In this document: piece by piece, positions 61,935 to 64,000 of the stretch
Layout of the letters: the number at the start of each line of letters is the position of its first letter
How positions within the stretch are numbered: position 1 is the stretch's first letter
Assembly (NCBI RefSeq): GCF_000189635.1
Contig: NW_002476363.1
Location: 310,001 to 374,000 of the forward strand
DNA length: 64,000 nucleotides
Direction: 5' to 3'
From: Tetrahymena thermophila SB210
Taxonomy: Eukaryota; Ciliophora; Oligohymenophorea; Hymenostomatida; Tetrahymenidae
Program-made: the position numbers and the translations under genes
Notes under the pieces: generated by a model
What the model was told of the DNA's origin: nothing
Seen by the model: only the letters and a program-made list of their open reading frames with translations
Databases searched by the model: none

Positions 61935-62923
61935 ATGAAGAATTAAGTTCTTTCAAGCATTTTTATACTTTCTTTCATCACTTTTGCCTTTGCAGAATAA
62001 AAAGAAGATTAAACAAAATAATCTGTATGTAGACATTTATTTTATTCATTTAAATCATAAGTTCATTTTACATATTGAAAATTTACAATTATTTATATCA
62101 AAAGATTAGTGAAGATATCTCTTCTAGTCTCTCTTTATTGAAAGATCATGGTGCACTATTAGGCTCTATGATTTCCATATTATTTTCTGAAGTAGGAGAT
62201 AAAACTTTTATTATTACTGCTATTCTATCAGCAAAATACAATAAATTTTATGTCTTTCTTGGATCATATGGCGCTCTCTTTTTAATGACCTTTATCTCTT
62301 GCTTTATTGGTAACCTATCTGACTATATACTCCCTGAAAAGTATATTAAAATCGCATCTGCCATCTTGTTCTTCTTTTTTGGATTCAAATCTCTATACGA
62401 TTCAGCAACTAATTAACTCGAAGATGATGATTAAGAAATCGAAACAGAAATTAAGGCCTTAGAAGAAAAATTAAACAAGGGAACCAAAGATAGTATAGAT
62501 GATTAAAGCGAAGAGTCTAAACAAGAAGTTAAAAAAGTAAAAGGTACTGAAGACTCAATCAATTCAAGTAGTTAATCATAGGTTGTTTAAAGAGAGTAGA
62601 AAAAAAGCGAAACAAAATAAAATAGTAAACAATAATCAAGTCACTAAGTTTCAAATAAAACTATTGCAGCTTTAACATTTGCATAAAATTTTTTGGGAGA
62701 ATGGGGAGATAAATCCTAATTATCAACTATAGCTATGGGTGCTTCCTTTAATTTCTATAAAGTATTCATAGGAGCTGCACTTGGTCATTTTTGTTGCTCA
62801 CTACTAGCTATTACTGGAGGTAAATATTTGGCAGAATAGCTCTCTGAAAGAACATTAACATTCTTAGGAGGACTTCTATTTATAACATATGGATGTGGTA
62901 CTTTATATAGTAGTCTTGTCTGA
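61935..62923 (+). CDS. GDT1/TMEM165-family (UPF0016) cation transporter
   Basis: Exon 1 (61935-62024) encodes the signal peptide MKNQVLSSIFILSFITFAFA and EQKEDQTKQS. A phase-0 intron of 80 nt (62025-62104, GTATGT..AAAAG) leads to exon 2 (62105-62923). Total 302 residues. Both family signature motifs are present: E59-VGDKT at the first and E229-WGDKS at the second inverted half, each followed by two further membrane helices. The halves are linked by a charged cytosolic loop (about residues 128-205, Glu/Lys/Gln/Ser-rich). Family members are Golgi or endomembrane Ca2+/Mn2+:H+ exchangers that supply Mn2+ for glycosylation. The acidic and Asp residues of the motifs form the ion site. Start chosen because the signal peptide and splice give one clean frame. 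Confidence 0.93.
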
Positions 62924-63761
62924 AATTAATTTTAAAATGGTAATAGTATTTTCATAAATAACATTTTATATTGTCAAAAACAAATAACTAAATAAATAAA
63001 TAATAGTTAAGCAAGTCAATAAATTATTAAATATATTCAAATAAGGAAATAATTATTTGTTTATTACTAGCTGTTTACTTTACTGAGTTGAATATATATT
63101 TCGATTTTATATATCATTAAATAAAAATTTTACTTTTTAATGTATCACTTTCATTTTAAAAAGCTAAAATTATGTTAAATATGTTTTAAGCAAAATACTG
63201 ACAATTATTTAAATAATTTTATTATTTTTGCTTAACTAATTAAATTCAAATAATAACATCTAAATATCCTTAATATTGAATGTTTAGTTTATATTTCAAT
63301 AATTGAGTTGTTTGAAAATAGATAAAATTGTTTTGAAATCTAATTAGTGAAGTAATATTTATATTTGTTAAATATTTTATCATGTTAATTAATTCAAATT
63401 TTTTAAAAGAAAAACAATTAATTTATAAACTATTTTTTGTATTTAACTGTAAATTCTCCTAAATTAGCATTTATAAAAATTAACCCTAATTTTTGAAAAT
63501 ATTTAGCTTCAAAATTTAAAAAAATTAAACTTTAGAAATATAAAATAAAAAATATAAATACCAATCAACAATATATAAAATAGCTAATTTATTTCAAAGT
63601 AAATTAATTGATATTTATGTATTTTATTGCTTCGATTTTCCATCTATAATTACTGCAACTATCTTGCCTTAAGATTATAATACCTTAAAAACTTTAAATT
63701 TTATTCAGGATTACATTTGGCTACAATTTTGAATTTATCTAAGCAAGAATTCAATTCAATA
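62924..63761. other. intergenic, nothing seen
   Basis: A+T-rich space between two convergent 3' ends. A minus-strand frame downstream of the 63762 stop (MSDIELNSCLDKFK..) overlaps this stop in another frame and is probably a shadow. Confidence 0.5.
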
Positions 63762-64000
63762 TCACTCATTTAGTAAAATTTGATAACTAACAGTAATTGC
63801 AGACTCTTCATGAGGATAGATGATACCATTTTAGATATAAATTGCTTATTCAAAACTATTATTTGTAATCTAAGTTTTAGGATGACAAAATTAAATTATG
63901 AATAAATTTCGAATTCTAATTATAAGTGAATTATCATAAAATATTTTTACATACACATTTACATAAAAATTGTAACAAAAAAACTATTCTCTATATTTAA
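63762..64000 (-). CDS. 3' end of an unknown gene, runs off right edge
   Basis: A minus-strand frame enters from the right edge and ends at TGA 63762-63764. The last residues look coding: CHPKTQITNNSFEQAIYIQ, GIIYPHEESAITVSYQILLN. The edge-proximal part is A+T-rich and may be an intron. No family can be named from 70 residues. Confidence 0.45.

Noticed and set aside
63600-63770. Minus-strand frame MSDIELNSCLDKFK.. as a gene start
   Set aside because: It overlaps the stop of the better-supported edge gene in another frame and soon becomes low-complexity.

Overview
The window reads as nuclear DNA of a ciliate, most likely Tetrahymena or a close relative. It is roughly 80% A+T. TAA and TAG sit inside every convincing reading frame where glutamine is expected, and only TGA ends genes. 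Introns are short, A+T-rich and GT..AG. Standard-code frames therefore show mostly fragments; all calls here use the ciliate code. I cannot tell macronuclear from micronuclear DNA: I saw no telomeric G4T2/C4A2 run and no chromosome breakage sequence.

Left part (1-8.7 kb). A partial p24/emp24 cargo-receptor gene runs off the left edge (minus strand). It is followed by an intact 2-oxoglutarate/Fe(II) oxygenase with an acidic tail (minus) and a leucine-rich-repeat-like protein (plus). The flanks hold local tandem duplications of 74 bp and about 364 bp and a G+C-rich inverted-repeat element near 5.04 kb.

Centre (8.7-46.2 kb). The main feature is a head-to-tail array on the minus strand. It has eleven apparently intact paralogues of a two-pass membrane protein (655-682 residues) plus one truncated copy, spaced about 3-4.5 kb. 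Each protein has an N-terminal membrane segment, an extracytoplasmic domain with two C-x10-C pairs, a second membrane segment near residue 300, and a long Gln/Lys/Asn-rich tail. Genes have two introns, except the two rightmost copies, which lack the second one. All reconstructed coding lengths are exact multiples of three and the size differences are whole codons, so most copies look maintained. Flanking DNA is shared between copies and shows how the array grew.

Right part (46.2-64 kb). A G+C-rich island of unknown nature lies at 46.9-47.2 kb. Next is a small secreted cysteine-containing protein gene sitting between two halves of a direct repeat. A large UBR-type E3 ubiquitin ligase gene (UBR box, RING, UBR C-terminal cysteine domain) follows on the minus strand, with a small Ser/Asn-rich gene just upstream of it. 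Further right are a weak ORF, a 4EHP-like eIF4E, a GDT1/TMEM165-type cation transporter with a signal peptide, and the 3' end of an unknown gene at the right edge. Apart from the array I see no operon or pathway grouping; the single genes are housekeeping or regulatory (secretory traffic, hydroxylation, N-degron degradation, translation, Golgi ion transport).
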